Shown: positions 24,601 to 33,184, counted from the first letter of the stretch. The stretch is DNA of 64,000 nt from Opitutaceae bacterium (GCA_030693515.1 JAUYAK010000099.1:1-64000), one strand, 5' to 3'. Notes: generated from the sequence alone by a model not told the origin. Numbers and translations: made by a program.

Positions 24601-26797
24601 ACACCGCGCCGAGCCGCGCATCGACTTCGCTCGCCTTGAGGTCCGGCGGCTGGACAGCCCGCAACGCCTCGGCATTTTCGCGAAAACGCGCATCGCGTTT
24701 CGCCGCCTTTTCGGCGACAGCCAATTTTTCCCGCACGTTGCCGGAGAGGTAATCGTCCTCTGTCTCCCATTTTTTATTCTCGGGATTGAGAAAAATCGCG
24801 CCGCGCAACTCCGGCAGAAACTCCGCCGGGGGCTTGCCGACCAGTTCACCGATCCGTTCCAGATCGACCCGGGCGCGCTCGTTGAGCGTTACCACGAGCG
24901 CCTCCTTTGCCGTCTCGACGCGCTCGACTGGCAATTTTCGCTGAATAGTCCGCTCGCGAAAAACGGCGGTCTTCGCCGCCGTGCCGGCGTCCTCGTCGTA
25001 GTTTTCGAGCGACAGGAGCAACGGCAGGTCGGGATCGCCCACGAACGCGCGCATGTTGGCGGTTTCCGACACCGGCCCGAATTGGCCGGTGAACTGGTCG
25101 TAAGCCTGATTCAGCCGGAACCGCGCAGATTCGATTTCGAACTCGCTCCGATCCTCGACCTGGACTTGCAGGCAGGTCCGGGCCGCGTCTCGCACGCGGA
25201 TCATCCCGCGCACCCGCCGCGCCGTTTGCGCCGGCACGTCGGTGAGCACCACGAGTTCGTCTCCCTCGCGTCGCGCCAGACCACCGCCGCCCGCCTCGGT
25301 GAGCACATACGCACCGGGTTTGACGCCGGGCGGCGCGGGCATCGCCTGACGAAACGTCATCGCCTGCGCGGCCGTGAGCGGTTGATAGAGCTTCGGCGGG
25401 AGTTTCGCGAACGCTGACGCCATCGCCTCGCCCAAGTCGCGCCCGTCGTCCACGAGCGACGGCTCGGAGCGCCCATACAGGCCGTGCTCCAGAAGTTCCA
25501 AGCGGCCCAGCATCAGGTGGGGATGCCGGTGAAAATACTCGTTCACCGGAGCCGTCTCCCCGTTGCCGAGGTCGAACGGTTTGCTCTCCAGCCACGTCGG
25601 CCCGGCGGGTGGTTCGCCGGAAATCCGTTTTCGTAGGATGATGATGTCCGTCGTGACCCGAGTGTTCGCGTTCTTTTGAAACGCGGTATTGGGCAGCCGG
25701 ACGGCGCCGACCAGATCAGCCTCCTTCGCGATGACCTCGCGCACCGCGGGGGCCAGCTTGTCCATCGTGCCGCGCGTGGTGATGAACACGACCAAACCGC
25801 CCGGCCGCACCCGCGCGAGCGAGGCAGGGAAATAATAATCGTGGATGTGGAATTTGCGCGGGTTAAACTTTGCGTCGAACGGCGCGTAGTCACCAAACGG
25901 CACGTTGGAGATCGCGAGGTCGAAATGATTCGTCGGCAGCGTGGCGTCCTCGAAGGCCTGCGCCCGGATGTCGGCGTCAGGGTAGAGCGCCTTGGCCAGC
26001 CGCGCGGTCAGTGGGTCGATCTCGACCGCAGTGATCGGTGACCGGCCGCGCATGTCGTCGGGCATGAGACCGACAAAATGTCCGAGCCCGCAGGCCGGCT
26101 CGAGAACGCGGCCGTGCGCGAAGCCGAGCCAGGTGAGCGCGGCATACATGGACTTGATGACGAGCGGAGCGGTGTAGTGCGAATTGAGCACCGTCGCACG
26201 CGCCGAGCGGTATTCGTCAGGCAAGAGGAATTCCTTGAGCGTCGCCTGCTCAGTTTTCCATTTCGGCGCTTCGTCAACCGTGGCAAACGCCTGCGGTAAA
26301 CCGCCCCAGCCGGAGTATTGCACGAGCACCGCCTTTTCCTCCGCCGTAGATGGCCGGGATTCCTCCTCGATCACGCGCAGCAATTGAATCGCAGCAACAT
26401 TGCGCTCGAATTTCTGGCGCGGCGAGCCGTCGCCGAGGCGGTCGGCATCGGTGATGCGATAACAATTTCCGTTGAGCGGCCCGGCTATTCCGGCGACTCC
26501 GCCGGGAGAAGCAGATATTTCTCCCGGACCAGTTCCCACGCCTGATCGTGTGCCTGCTGCGGTGTCAGCCCCTGCCGTTGAAAGTCCCGCAGCAGGGGAA
26601 TCATCTCTCCCGTGGTCTGCTCCTGCGCTTCCAGCAGAGCCTCCTGCAATTTCCCCTGCGCCTCCAGTTCGCGCACCAGCCGCGGGCAATGTTCCCGCCA
26701 ATGGGCTTCCGCCATCCGTCCGTATGCCAGGAGTCCGCTCATGCGTTAGCTCGGAAAAGAAATCGAGCTGGTCGTCGTTGGGTCTTTTCTGCGCCAT
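21620..26797 (-). CDS. N6-adenine methylase / SNF2-like helicase giant protein
   Basis: A protein of 1725 aa. After a short N-terminus and a Gly/Ala-rich linker (about 20-105, where a second gene overlaps), residues 110-390 form a class-I methyltransferase: motif I VLEPACGLGHF near 233 and motif IV NVPF near 298, an NPPY variant. The C-terminal half is an SF2/SNF2-type ATPase: Walker A HVVGAGKTYT near 904, VDEAHAYKN near 1064, FATGTPVTNT, and motif VI QREGRIMRQG near 1399. Such methylase-helicase fusions are carried by plasmids and integrative conjugative elements and are thought to protect incoming DNA. It is third in the relaxase operon and starts three bases after the preceding stop. Confidence 0.9.
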   Translation of the reverse strand: MAQKRPNDDQLDFFSELTHERTPGIRTDGGSPLAGTLPAAGARTGGAGEIAGGSAGSAGADHGRDDSPAAGLSTAGADTAAGTRSGVGTGPGEISASPGGVAGIAGPLNGNCYRITDADRLGDGSPRQKFERNVAAIQLLRVIEEESRPSTAEEKAVLVQYSGWGGLPQAFATVDEAPKWKTEQATLKEFLLPDEYRSARATVLNSHYTAPLVIKSMYAALTWLGFAHGRVLEPACGLGHFVGLMPDDMRGRSPITAVEIDPLTARLAKALYPDADIRAQAFEDATLPTNHFDLAISNVPFGDYAPFDAKFNPRKFHIHDYYFPASLARVRPGGLVVFITTRGTMDKLAPAVREVIAKEADLVGAVRLPNTAFQKNANTRVTTDIIILRKRISGEPPAGPTWLESKPFDLGNGETAPVNEYFHRHPHLMLGRLELLEHGLYGRSEPSLVDDGRDLGEAMASAFAKLPPKLYQPLTAAQAMTFRQAMPAPPGVKPGAYVLTEAGGGGLARREGDELVVLTDVPAQTARRVRGMIRVRDAARTCLQVQVEDRSEFEIESARFRLNQAYDQFTGQFGPVSETANMRAFVGDPDLPLLLSLENYDEDAGTAAKTAVFRERTIQRKLPVERVETAKEALVVTLNERARVDLERIGELVGKPPAEFLPELRGAIFLNPENKKWETEDDYLSGNVREKLAVAEKAAKRDARFRENAEALRAVQPPDLKASEVDARLGAVWIPADDIALFARKLLRVPANSDGVRVVHVPQVGLWTVEAEHFVKTGVANRTEWGTERAPANELIEGALNLRTPTIYDYDDEGKATVNAKATEAAREKQQKIKDRFAEWIWEDDARRERLVAAYNREFNCLRLRTFNGDHLSLPGASPAIVLGPHQKAGVWRILQTPNALLAHVVGAGKTYTMVAAAMELKRLGLARKPMFVVPNHMLGQFSGELLTLYPNANILVAGKADFESSRRRELMGRIATNNWDAVIVTHSGFERLPLSTAAQKKFFEDQLIELEACIRETSGESNSRIVKQLEVAKKRLQFKLKNLAADHRKDNTLTFEELGVDRLFVDEAHAYKNLFYISKMTRVAGLPQTASERAFDMFLKVQHVQRLNDGSGVVFATGTPVTNTMAEMFTLQRFLQMDALLQRRLQHFDSWAATFGESVCALELAPDGAGYRLNTRFARFVNVPELMHIFRQTADIQTADMLKLPVPALDGGKARVVTAKATPQLTALVSTLADRAARLKTNHVPPWEDNMLKITGEGRKAALDLRLVLGSMPDNPEFKVNHAVREIFAVWQETKEQRLTQLVFCDLSTPKSGGHVFSVYDELKAKLVVAGVPAPEISFIQDHDSDAAKTALFKDVRAGRIRILVGSTQKMGAGMNVQTKLVALHHLDAPWRPSDIEQREGRIMRQGNSNAVVRVLRYVTAGSFDAYMWQTLETKAKFIQQIMTGECTARRIEDLDSPALTYAEVKAIASGNPLVIEKAKIDSEVMRLSRLRGQHDEDQYNARRRLHMMEEDVRRLEQAVTAHESDLRQRVDTRGENFKIMLVGRTYEERAEAGAMLIGLVDRQKSARGPVELGNFAGFRLEFRPFVQEKVTLRGAMSYDANVSGNPLGVISSLEHAARSIEERITNAREGLARTRQNITEMSALMGLPFEHESRFREVVARQAELVQALDLNKNQSSTGLAADTEEGPPGESAVPIEAPVEKTNITVAVRTGAKKSARTRIAV
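26485..26742 (-). CDS. Nested 85-aa gene overlapping the methylase-helicase start
   Basis: A second reading frame on the same strand encodes MSGLLAYGRMAEAHWREHCP and continues as a charged, helical protein (RELEAQGKLQEALLEAQEQT, ending LLLPAESPE). Its composition is strongly protein-like, while the overlapping part of the large protein is low-complexity Gly/Ala/Thr, the usual sign that the smaller frame is the selected one. I recall similar short proteins from conjugative elements, without known function. Either both frames are used or the large protein starts differently. Confidence 0.6.
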   Translation of the reverse strand: MSGLLAYGRMAEAHWREHCPRLVRELEAQGKLQEALLEAQEQTTGEMIPLLRDFQRQGLTPQQAHDQAWELVREKYLLLPAESPE

Positions 26798-26800
26798 GCG

Positions 26801-27151
26801 TCATGAGGATTCAATCGCGATTCGACGCACGATCGGTCCAGGCCGCGCGCTCGGGCGCTGGCCGTTGACGCGCAGTTGGACGAGCCGCACCTCGTCCAAC
26901 GCGTCGCGCACGGCCGCGAGTAGTTTGCCCTCGACCGTGATGACCGTCTTTTCCGTTTTGATTTCCAAGCACTCGGGATCGCCGCCCACGAGTTCCCAGC
27001 GTTTCAATTCCTTCACTGGAAAAGAAACCGTTCGGTCGGCCAGAATGAAGCGCACGACATCCGAAGTCTTGCCCTCCGGCTTCACTTCGCCCCACGGCGG
27101 CTCCGGCACCGGACCGAGCGGGTCTTTGGCAGGGTTCTGCTTGATGCTCAT
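26801..27151 (-). CDS. Hypothetical protein in the relaxase operon
   Basis: A protein of 116 aa starting MSIKQNPAKDPLGPVPEPPW. The middle part reads as a compact beta domain (VVRFILADRTVSFPVKELKRW, then CLEIKTEKTVITVEGKLLAA) followed by a helix and an Arg-rich tail. Its start overlaps the relaxase stop by four bases (ATGA), and its stop lies three bases before the methylase-helicase start. No family recognised. A longer frame in another register (26811-27194) is less protein-like and is rejected. Confidence 0.75.
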   Translation of the reverse strand: MSIKQNPAKDPLGPVPEPPWGEVKPEGKTSDVVRFILADRTVSFPVKELKRWELVGGDPECLEIKTEKTVITVEGKLLAAVRDALDEVRLVQLRVNGQRPSARPGPIVRRIAIESS

Positions 27152-29784
27152 GGCGACACTCGGGACCCGCTCGGCGACGCAGGGCGCAAGCCACGCCCCG
27201 GTGATTCCGACGGCGAGGCCGTCGGTGAGTTCATTTCCAAAACCAATTTCCGGTCGCCGGTGTGCATCATCGCCTCACGGGCTTCTATGCGGTCGGTGGT
27301 ATAGATCGCCTGGCTTTCGCGGAAACGGGAATTGGAGACGTAGGCTTGCTTGAGGTTCCCGGCGGCAATGCCGGCCTCAGCCATAATCAACAGCCCCCGG
27401 TCCACCGTTTTTCCCTGAGCTGCGTGCGAGGTCGTCGCGTAACCGTGGGTGAACTGCCGGAATCCGGGCGGAATCTCCCGCCCGTCTTTCAACGCAATCG
27501 CTCCCTTGTCCGTAAAACCAGCGACCTCGACCAGATCGCCGTTGCGGAGTTTCGACTTCTTCTGGTTCCCCCGCAACAGTAGCCGGTCGCCGACCGCCAC
27601 GTCGACGTCACGCATCAGCCCGACATCGAATCCGCTCGCCCGCCGCGGACTAAACAGGGTGCGTCCGCCGTCCTCGAATTGGACGGTGAGCACCTCGGGA
27701 TCGCGGGCCACGACCGTGAGGCACTCGCCCTTCGCCCAGTTGCCGGAGGAACGGTGAAACAACAGCACCTGCCCCGGCTGGTAGTTGTCGAGGTCGCGCA
27801 TCTGCGCCTTGGTCCATTGCAAGGAAAACATCGCGGACATCCGGCGCTCTCCTTCGGCGAGCAACCCGGCGGCGCGCATCTGTTGGCGCACCTCGCCGTT
27901 GAACGCGTGGATTTCGTCCCACACCGGCGAGATCGCGAGACAGCTCTGACCGCCACGCACGGTGGTGACGTAGTCCGCCGCCGCCGCACGAAAGAGGGCG
28001 GCTTGGTCGGAGTTTTCACGCACCGCGCCGAGCTTCACGAAATGATTGAACGCCCCGAACGCCTCGCCCTTCGCGAGCAGCGCCACGGCGGCACGATAGC
28101 GCGGCGATCGCTGGCGCCGGATTTTCGTCAATCGGAACACCGGCACTTCCGCGAATTTCTGGAGGCAGCGCAGCGCGTCGCCGGCCTCCACCGAAGAATG
28201 CTGCTTCGTGTCGCCGACCAGCACGAGCCGGTTGCCGTTGGCGTGGGCCAGCCGGCACAGGTCGCGCATCTGGCGCACCGACACCAGTCCCGCCTCATCG
28301 ACCAACAACACGCGGTCGCGGACGTGACGTTGCAGCGATTCGTTCACGAGCAATTGCTGCAACGTGTCGGCCTCCGGTGTCAGTTCGCGCCGAAGCACGT
28401 CGGCCGCACCCGAGGAAGGCGCGCACCCGAACACGCGGCCACCGGCCTGTTGGATACCCGCGACCACGGCCTGAAGGCACGTGGTCTTCCCTGTGCCGGC
28501 ATCGCCGGCGAGCACGGTCACGCGGGAGCGTGACGCCAGGAGCCCAGCCACGGCCTCGCGTTGATCCTCGGCCAGCGTCGATTCCGCCGGATGCCGGCCG
28601 AGATACCCGCAGCTCTTTCGGCCCGCCCCGGCCCATGCGACGAACTCTTCCTCCGCTTTCGCGCCGTCGCGCGAAGCCACTTCGTCACCCGCCACCCGTA
28701 ACTCTCCGGACGCGACCCGTGAGCCCAACTCCACCCGCAGGTCCGAAACCCCGACGTGACCCCGGCCGAACACGAGTGCCTCGCGCAGCAGGTCACGCGT
28801 CGCCACGACAGATTTTCGCTCGAAGACGTGGGCCTCGGCGGCGGCCAGCACTTCGCCCGGCTTCGCCGCCGGCCGATCCGCTGGCTTGCCTTGCGTGGCC
28901 GCAATCACCGCCCGGATCGTCGCCAAATCCGCTCCGGCACGCACTTCCCAGCCAGCTTTCAATTCTGCGGCGGTCGCGTGCCGCTTTGCTGCCCGCGACT
29001 CCAAGGTGATCGTCTGCAAGTCGTCCTGACTCATCGTCCCGCGTTCTGCCGCGATCGCTAGGATTTGCTTACGGCGTTCGCTGAATTCTCCGCGCAGGCG
29101 CTCAGGAAACCCCTTGATCGTAAACCCGATGGTGCGCTGTCGCTCCAGTTCGTAGCCGGCCGTCTGCATCCGCGCGGCCAATCGGTTGTAGCAAACCTCA
29201 CGAAAGAAACCCTGATGCCGGAGAAACCCGAACGGCTGCACGCCCTTCCAGCGTTTCTCCACGGGATCATACGTGACGTTCAGGACGCACATGTGGGTGT
29301 GCAATTGCGGGTCGAGCGCGCGGCTTGTGTCGTGCGTGACAACGGCGGCAACTAGGTTGCCGGTCGTCCGGTCCTCGTTTTTCCCGCCGACCCTCACGCG
29401 CGTCGCCGTCACCGCTTCGATTTCGCGCATCGTCTCCTGCACCGCGTCGCGCCACCAGCTTTCGATGCGCCGGTCGCTACCCACGTAGAGAGCGATTGAG
29501 ACATCCTTGGGCGCGGAGATTTGGCCGAAATAGCACACCCGCCGTGCGCCTCCCTTGTCCCGCACTCCCAGCTTTTCATCCGTCGCGGGATGCCTGCCTG
29601 CACACAATCGCTCCAAGGCCACTAACTCACACGAGCCGTTCAAACCGAGTCGAGCGGCACCCTGACCAAACCACTCCATTTCAACCTGACCGCTTTCCGT
29701 GAGATAGTCACCCACCTTCAAATGCTCCCGGAAATAATTCACGGCAGCACTTACCCGCTTACATGGTTTATCGAATCTGACCAC
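27148..29784 (-). CDS. MobF-family relaxase (TrwC/TraI type)
   Basis: A protein of about 878 aa from the GTG at 29784; a TTG at 29796 is the alternative. The N-terminal relaxase domain has candidate catalytic tyrosines (AVNYF, GDYL) near residues 17-27 and the three-His metal site: THDTSR, then DPQLHTHMCVLN. The C-terminal part is a RecD-like helicase with Walker A LAGDAGTGKTTCLQ and LLVDEAGLVS. MobF relaxases nick oriT, stay bound to the 5' end and unwind the strand to be transferred. The gene reads away from the oriT candidate at 29797-30088. Confidence 0.93.
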   Translation of the reverse strand: MVRFDKPCKRVSAAVNYFREHLKVGDYLTESGQVEMEWFGQGAARLGLNGSCELVALERLCAGRHPATDEKLGVRDKGGARRVCYFGQISAPKDVSIALYVGSDRRIESWWRDAVQETMREIEAVTATRVRVGGKNEDRTTGNLVAAVVTHDTSRALDPQLHTHMCVLNVTYDPVEKRWKGVQPFGFLRHQGFFREVCYNRLAARMQTAGYELERQRTIGFTIKGFPERLRGEFSERRKQILAIAAERGTMSQDDLQTITLESRAAKRHATAAELKAGWEVRAGADLATIRAVIAATQGKPADRPAAKPGEVLAAAEAHVFERKSVVATRDLLREALVFGRGHVGVSDLRVELGSRVASGELRVAGDEVASRDGAKAEEEFVAWAGAGRKSCGYLGRHPAESTLAEDQREAVAGLLASRSRVTVLAGDAGTGKTTCLQAVVAGIQQAGGRVFGCAPSSGAADVLRRELTPEADTLQQLLVNESLQRHVRDRVLLVDEAGLVSVRQMRDLCRLAHANGNRLVLVGDTKQHSSVEAGDALRCLQKFAEVPVFRLTKIRRQRSPRYRAAVALLAKGEAFGAFNHFVKLGAVRENSDQAALFRAAAADYVTTVRGGQSCLAISPVWDEIHAFNGEVRQQMRAAGLLAEGERRMSAMFSLQWTKAQMRDLDNYQPGQVLLFHRSSGNWAKGECLTVVARDPEVLTVQFEDGGRTLFSPRRASGFDVGLMRDVDVAVGDRLLLRGNQKKSKLRNGDLVEVAGFTDKGAIALKDGREIPPGFRQFTHGYATTSHAAQGKTVDRGLLIMAEAGIAAGNLKQAYVSNSRFRESQAIYTTDRIEAREAMMHTGDRKLVLEMNSPTASPSESPGRGLRPASPSGSRVSP

Positions 29785-29796
29785 GCCTGCTATCAA

Positions 29797-30088
29797 TCAT
29801 AAACCCATAACAAAAACCAGCCTAAACCCATAACAATCAGCTCTCATCAGTCCGCTTGATCACATTTTTATTCCCCAATTTTGATGAAAGACTAAGTCCA
29901 ACTGGAACGCAGACTAAGCATCCGCCTTGAACCTATCATCTCTGGAATACTCGACACCCCACCCCTAACGTCCGTTAGGTCCAAGTCCGGCGAAGCGCCA
30001 CTACATCACTACTCCGCCACTACTTCATCGCCACTACGGCTTGGGTAAACCCATAGGTTTTTGATTTACTTAAACCCATAAATAAACG
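29797..30088. other. Candidate oriT / divergent regulatory region
   Basis: This 292-base, A+T-richer, gene-free stretch separates the relaxase from the TraK-like gene. It holds four copies of an AAACCCATA repeat (29801, 29824, 30047 and 30072), the inverted repeat CCTAAC-GTCC-GTTAGG (29964-29979), and three GCCACTAC units with a related ATCACTAC (29996-30037). Iterons, an inverted repeat and a position between relaxase and accessory genes are the hallmarks of a transfer origin. The repeats beside each start codon may also be operators for autoregulation. The nick site is not identified. Confidence 0.55.
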
Positions 30089-30484
30089 ATGATCGGGCTT
30101 GTGATCGAAACGCCCGAACTATTCGCCCGTCTGCTCGACGACGCCCGGCGCTACGACCCGACCGCCCACACGCGGGGCCTCCTCGCGCCTTATCGCGAAG
30201 TGCTCCTGCTCCAACGGGCCAAGTATATGAGCTACGAGCAAATCGCGGCCACGCTCACGCGGCATGGGCTCAAGGTTTCGCCCGCGGGAGTCGGCGTTTA
30301 TTGCCGGCGCACGTTCGACAAAGCCGAGATCGAACGAATACGGCGGCACCTGACGGTGGAGGCGGCGACCAGCGCCGCGCCACGCTCCACAACACCACGA
30401 TCGGTGCTACCGCCACTCGCTACGCCAAGCGTCACGGCCACACCAGGCAAACGCGGTCCGAAAATCGCCCGCGACAACTACTGA
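30089..30484 (+). CDS. TraK-like oriT-binding accessory protein (putative)
   Basis: A protein of 131 aa starting MIGLVIETPELFARLLDDAR. The central YMSYEQIAATLTRHGLKVSP, followed by VGVYCRRTF, reads as a helix-turn-helix. The tail is Pro/Thr/Arg-rich. Size, position next to the oriT candidate and the following ParA-like and coiled-coil genes match the RP4 traK-traL-traM order. TraK of RP4 binds and bends oriT. The family assignment rests mainly on context. Confidence 0.65.
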   Translation: MIGLVIETPELFARLLDDARRYDPTAHTRGLLAPYREVLLLQRAKYMSYEQIAATLTRHGLKVSPAGVGVYCRRTFDKAEIERIRRHLTVEAATSAAPRSTTPRSVLPPLATPSVTATPGKRGPKIARDNY

Positions 30485-30496
30485 TTTCACAAACCC

Positions 30497-31204
30497 ATGC
30501 ACGAACCCACCAAACGCATTATTCTCTGGCCGCAAGACAAGGGCGGCATCGGCAAGAGCTTCGTCGCCGCCCTCATCTATGACTACCTCACCGACGAGCG
30601 GGTCCGGCTCAAATGCTTCGACCTCGACCACGCGAATTCCACGTTCAACCGGCTAGTCCCCGAGGCCGAGTTCATCGACACCGACGTCGCCGCCGACAAG
30701 CTCTGCACGCTGGACCGAATCGTGGACGCCACCAAGCAAGCCGACACGGTGCTCGTGGACAATCGTGCCACCGGCGGCAGCAAGGTGATCGCCTATTTGG
30801 ACGAATCCCGGCTCCCGCAGCTCCAACACGAACTCGACTGCGCCCTCGTCTTTGTCCTGATCGCCACCGACGACAAGGACGCGAATTCGCAGATCGCGGA
30901 TTTGCTCGATGCCTATGCGACGCGCGTGCGCTGGCTCGTGGTGCGCAATCTGCGCGACAGCGACAGCCTGACACTTTTTGGGCAGAGCAACTCCCGCAAG
31001 CGGCTCCAGGAACTCGGGGCCATCGAGGTCGATGTGCCGTGCCTCGCGGAGGTGACGCGCAACCGGTTGCAAGAGGCGAATCTCACCATCGGTCGCGGGC
31101 GCACATCGGACGCCCTTCCGCTGCTCGACCGTTCCCGCTGCATCCGTTTCCACGAACGCATGGTAGGGGAATTCACGAAGGCCCGCGCGCTGTTGATCGG
31201 ATGA
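30497..31204 (+). CDS. ParA/TraL-like P-loop ATPase
   Basis: A protein of 235 aa with a deviant Walker A motif QDKGGIGKSFVAALI at residues 13-27 (KGGxGKS, as in ParA/MinD ATPases). CFDLDHANST and TVLVDNRATGG act as Walker A' and B equivalents. RP4 TraL is of similar size and type and lies in the same gene order. It could position the relaxosome or the element DNA. Its stop overlaps the next start by four bases. Confidence 0.8.
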   Translation: MHEPTKRIILWPQDKGGIGKSFVAALIYDYLTDERVRLKCFDLDHANSTFNRLVPEAEFIDTDVAADKLCTLDRIVDATKQADTVLVDNRATGGSKVIAYLDESRLPQLQHELDCALVFVLIATDDKDANSQIADLLDAYATRVRWLVVRNLRDSDSLTLFGQSNSRKRLQELGAIEVDVPCLAEVTRNRLQEANLTIGRGRTSDALPLLDRSRCIRFHERMVGEFTKARALLIG

Positions 31205-31674
31205 AACCCGAAGACCTGCTCAATCCCGAGAATTTTCCCGAAGAGCTGAAATGGGTGCCGGCCCACTACCGGCTCCATCCCAGCGATCCGGTCTATCTGC
31301 TGATCGCGTGGCACTGGCAGCGGGTCAAGAAGTCCGAGGATTCGTTGGGGAACGCGATCACGGAGTTGAAGGCCGCCCTCGACGGCCGGCTCACCGAGCT
31401 CAAGGCGACGGCGGAGAAAATCGCGGGCGTCAACACCGCCTTGGGACAAGTCCAGGAGACTCTGTCGAAGAAGCCGGCTATGCTGGGCCAGGAACTTGAA
31501 GCTCAGCTCAAGCAGCCAGTCGCGGCCGCCGTCGCCCAACTGCAAGTGTTGGAAAAATCGCTGGCGCCCGTGGCGAACTCGTTTCAAACGGCGCAGCGCC
31601 GGCAGATGCTATCCGTGCTCTTGATTGGCGTGGCGTTCGGATTGGTCTCCGCTGCGATCCTGTTTCACTCGTGA
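31201..31674 (+). CDS. TraM-like coiled-coil membrane protein (putative)
   Basis: A protein of 157 aa. Residues about 45-130 are heptad-rich (LGNAITELKAALDGRLTELK and onwards) and predicted coiled coil. One transmembrane helix lies at the C-terminus (MLSVLLIGVAFGLVSAAILF). It overlaps both neighbours by four bases. Size and place match TraM of RP4-type transfer regions; the sequence alone would not prove it. Confidence 0.65.
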   Translation: MKPEDLLNPENFPEELKWVPAHYRLHPSDPVYLLIAWHWQRVKKSEDSLGNAITELKAALDGRLTELKATAEKIAGVNTALGQVQETLSKKPAMLGQELEAQLKQPVAAAVAQLQVLEKSLAPVANSFQTAQRRQMLSVLLIGVAFGLVSAAILFHS

Positions 31675-33167
31675 AACCCAGCCCCTATGCGCTGGCCGTG
31701 GCGTGCGCGATTCTTGCCGCGGCGAGTCGGCTCTTCGCGTCCGCCTCGCTCGGATATTGGCTGGCCGTCCTGATGCTGGGCGTCGGCCTTTGGATTGTCT
31801 TCGGCGCACTTGCCCGAGCTGATGACGCCGACCGGAAATCAGTCCTCCGCCTGTGGGGTCTCACGTGGTCGCGTGACGAGGCGTGCTGCCATTTCTTCGT
31901 CACGGGCGCGACGGGCACGGGCAAGACGGCGCGCGCGGTGGTGCCGATCGTTCATGGCTTGCGCTCGACGCTGCCCTCAACGGGCATCCTCGCGATCGAC
32001 TCAAAAGGTGCGCTCTGGAAACCGCTGGCCGCGATGGCGCGCGGTCTCGGCCAAGAAAAAAGTCTGCGGCTGATCCGGGTGCGCCCGTCGCACATTCCGG
32101 TCGAGGAGTGGAAGGCTCCGTTGCGCCTAAATCTGCTCGCCGATCCCGACGTGCCGTGGGGCACCTATGCCAAACTCATCGTCGATACGGCCACGGCATC
32201 AGGTCAGCGCGGCGGGCAGGCGTTCTTCAAAGAGTCCGCCCGCGACGTGATGACCCATGCGATGCAGGCCCTCGCCGCCGCCAACCTCGACGTCACGCTG
32301 TCCAACGTCCATGACCTGATTTGTATTTCCACGGATCTGGCGCAGGTGCTCGCACGTCTCGCGGAGCGGCCGAGCCGCGCGTCGGAAATCGAACTGCAGT
32401 ATTTCAAGGACTTCGCCGGCCAGCCCCCGGAGCAGAAAAGCGGCACCGTCTCAACGGTCGCCAATTTTCTCCGTCCCTACACCGCCCCCGACATCGCCGA
32501 GGTATTCTGTTCGGTGGAACCTAACTTTTCTTTCGCCGAGGTCGATGAAGGCCGGCTCATCTGCCTGTCGATTCCGCAGACCTATCAGGCCGAGCGTCGC
32601 TACCTGAATCTCATGGCGAAGCAGTTGTTTTTCCTCCACGCCTTCCGACGGTTCGATCTCGAGCTAGACGAATTGCACCGTCGCAACCTGATCGTGCTCG
32701 TCCTCGACGAGGGGCAGAAAACCACTCTCGTTTCAGAAGACGGTTTCGCCGACCACGCCGCCGTGGACGAATTGCGCGAGGCGGGCGTGTGTTTGATTTC
32801 AGCGACCCAGACCCCGCTCTCGCTCTACGCAGCGTTCGAAACCGAGCGGAAGGCCGATGTCTTCATGGCCAATCTCCGAACGCAGGTTCACTTTCGCGCC
32901 GCCGACGAAAAAGGGGCGAAGATCGTTTCGGAAAAGATGGGCGGTCGCGAAATGCGAAAATACAGCGGCGGCATCAGCGGCGGTCGCACGTCGCGCAATT
33001 GGCAGATGATCGATGAACCGTGGTTCAAGCCCGTCAGTCTTCAGGCCATGCCGGAGGGAACGGCCGTGATTCGGCATCCCCGGCGCACGGGCAAGCCGCT
33101 GTTACGGAAATTGCCTTTCACCTCGTTTACTCAGGCCAACGATTTTCAGACGGAGCCAAAGCAATAA
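31671..33167 (+). CDS. Type IV coupling protein (VirD4/TraD type)
   Basis: A protein of 498 aa from a GTG that overlaps the previous stop (GTGA). Two N-terminal transmembrane helices lie within residues 5-50. Walker A is FVTGATGTGKTARA (about 77-90), Walker B is LIVLVLDEGQKT (near 345). The C-terminal SATQTPLSLY region fits the TraG/TraD recognition family. Coupling proteins pump the relaxase-bound strand into the secretion channel. No channel genes are nearby, so a helper must provide them. Confidence 0.88.
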   Translation: MKPSPYALAVACAILAAASRLFASASLGYWLAVLMLGVGLWIVFGALARADDADRKSVLRLWGLTWSRDEACCHFFVTGATGTGKTARAVVPIVHGLRSTLPSTGILAIDSKGALWKPLAAMARGLGQEKSLRLIRVRPSHIPVEEWKAPLRLNLLADPDVPWGTYAKLIVDTATASGQRGGQAFFKESARDVMTHAMQALAAANLDVTLSNVHDLICISTDLAQVLARLAERPSRASEIELQYFKDFAGQPPEQKSGTVSTVANFLRPYTAPDIAEVFCSVEPNFSFAEVDEGRLICLSIPQTYQAERRYLNLMAKQLFFLHAFRRFDLELDELHRRNLIVLVLDEGQKTTLVSEDGFADHAAVDELREAGVCLISATQTPLSLYAAFETERKADVFMANLRTQVHFRAADEKGAKIVSEKMGGREMRKYSGGISGGRTSRNWQMIDEPWFKPVSLQAMPEGTAVIRHPRRTGKPLLRKLPFTSFTQANDFQTEPKQ

Positions 33168-33184
33168 CGGGTATCGGAACGGTT

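Noticed and set aside
23588-25417. Long open frame antisense to the methylase-helicase
   Set aside because: It is a high-GC shadow: Arg/His/Leu-rich composition without domains, while the minus strand carries clear motifs.
26811-27194. Alternative 127-codon frame overlapping the 116-aa hypothetical gene
   Set aside because: Arg/Ala-rich shadow; the chosen frame has ATGA coupling to the relaxase and a balanced composition.
29797-30088. Plasmid replication origin
   Set aside because: Repeats are present but no replication initiator gene is near, and the relaxase and Tra-like genes make a transfer origin the better reading.
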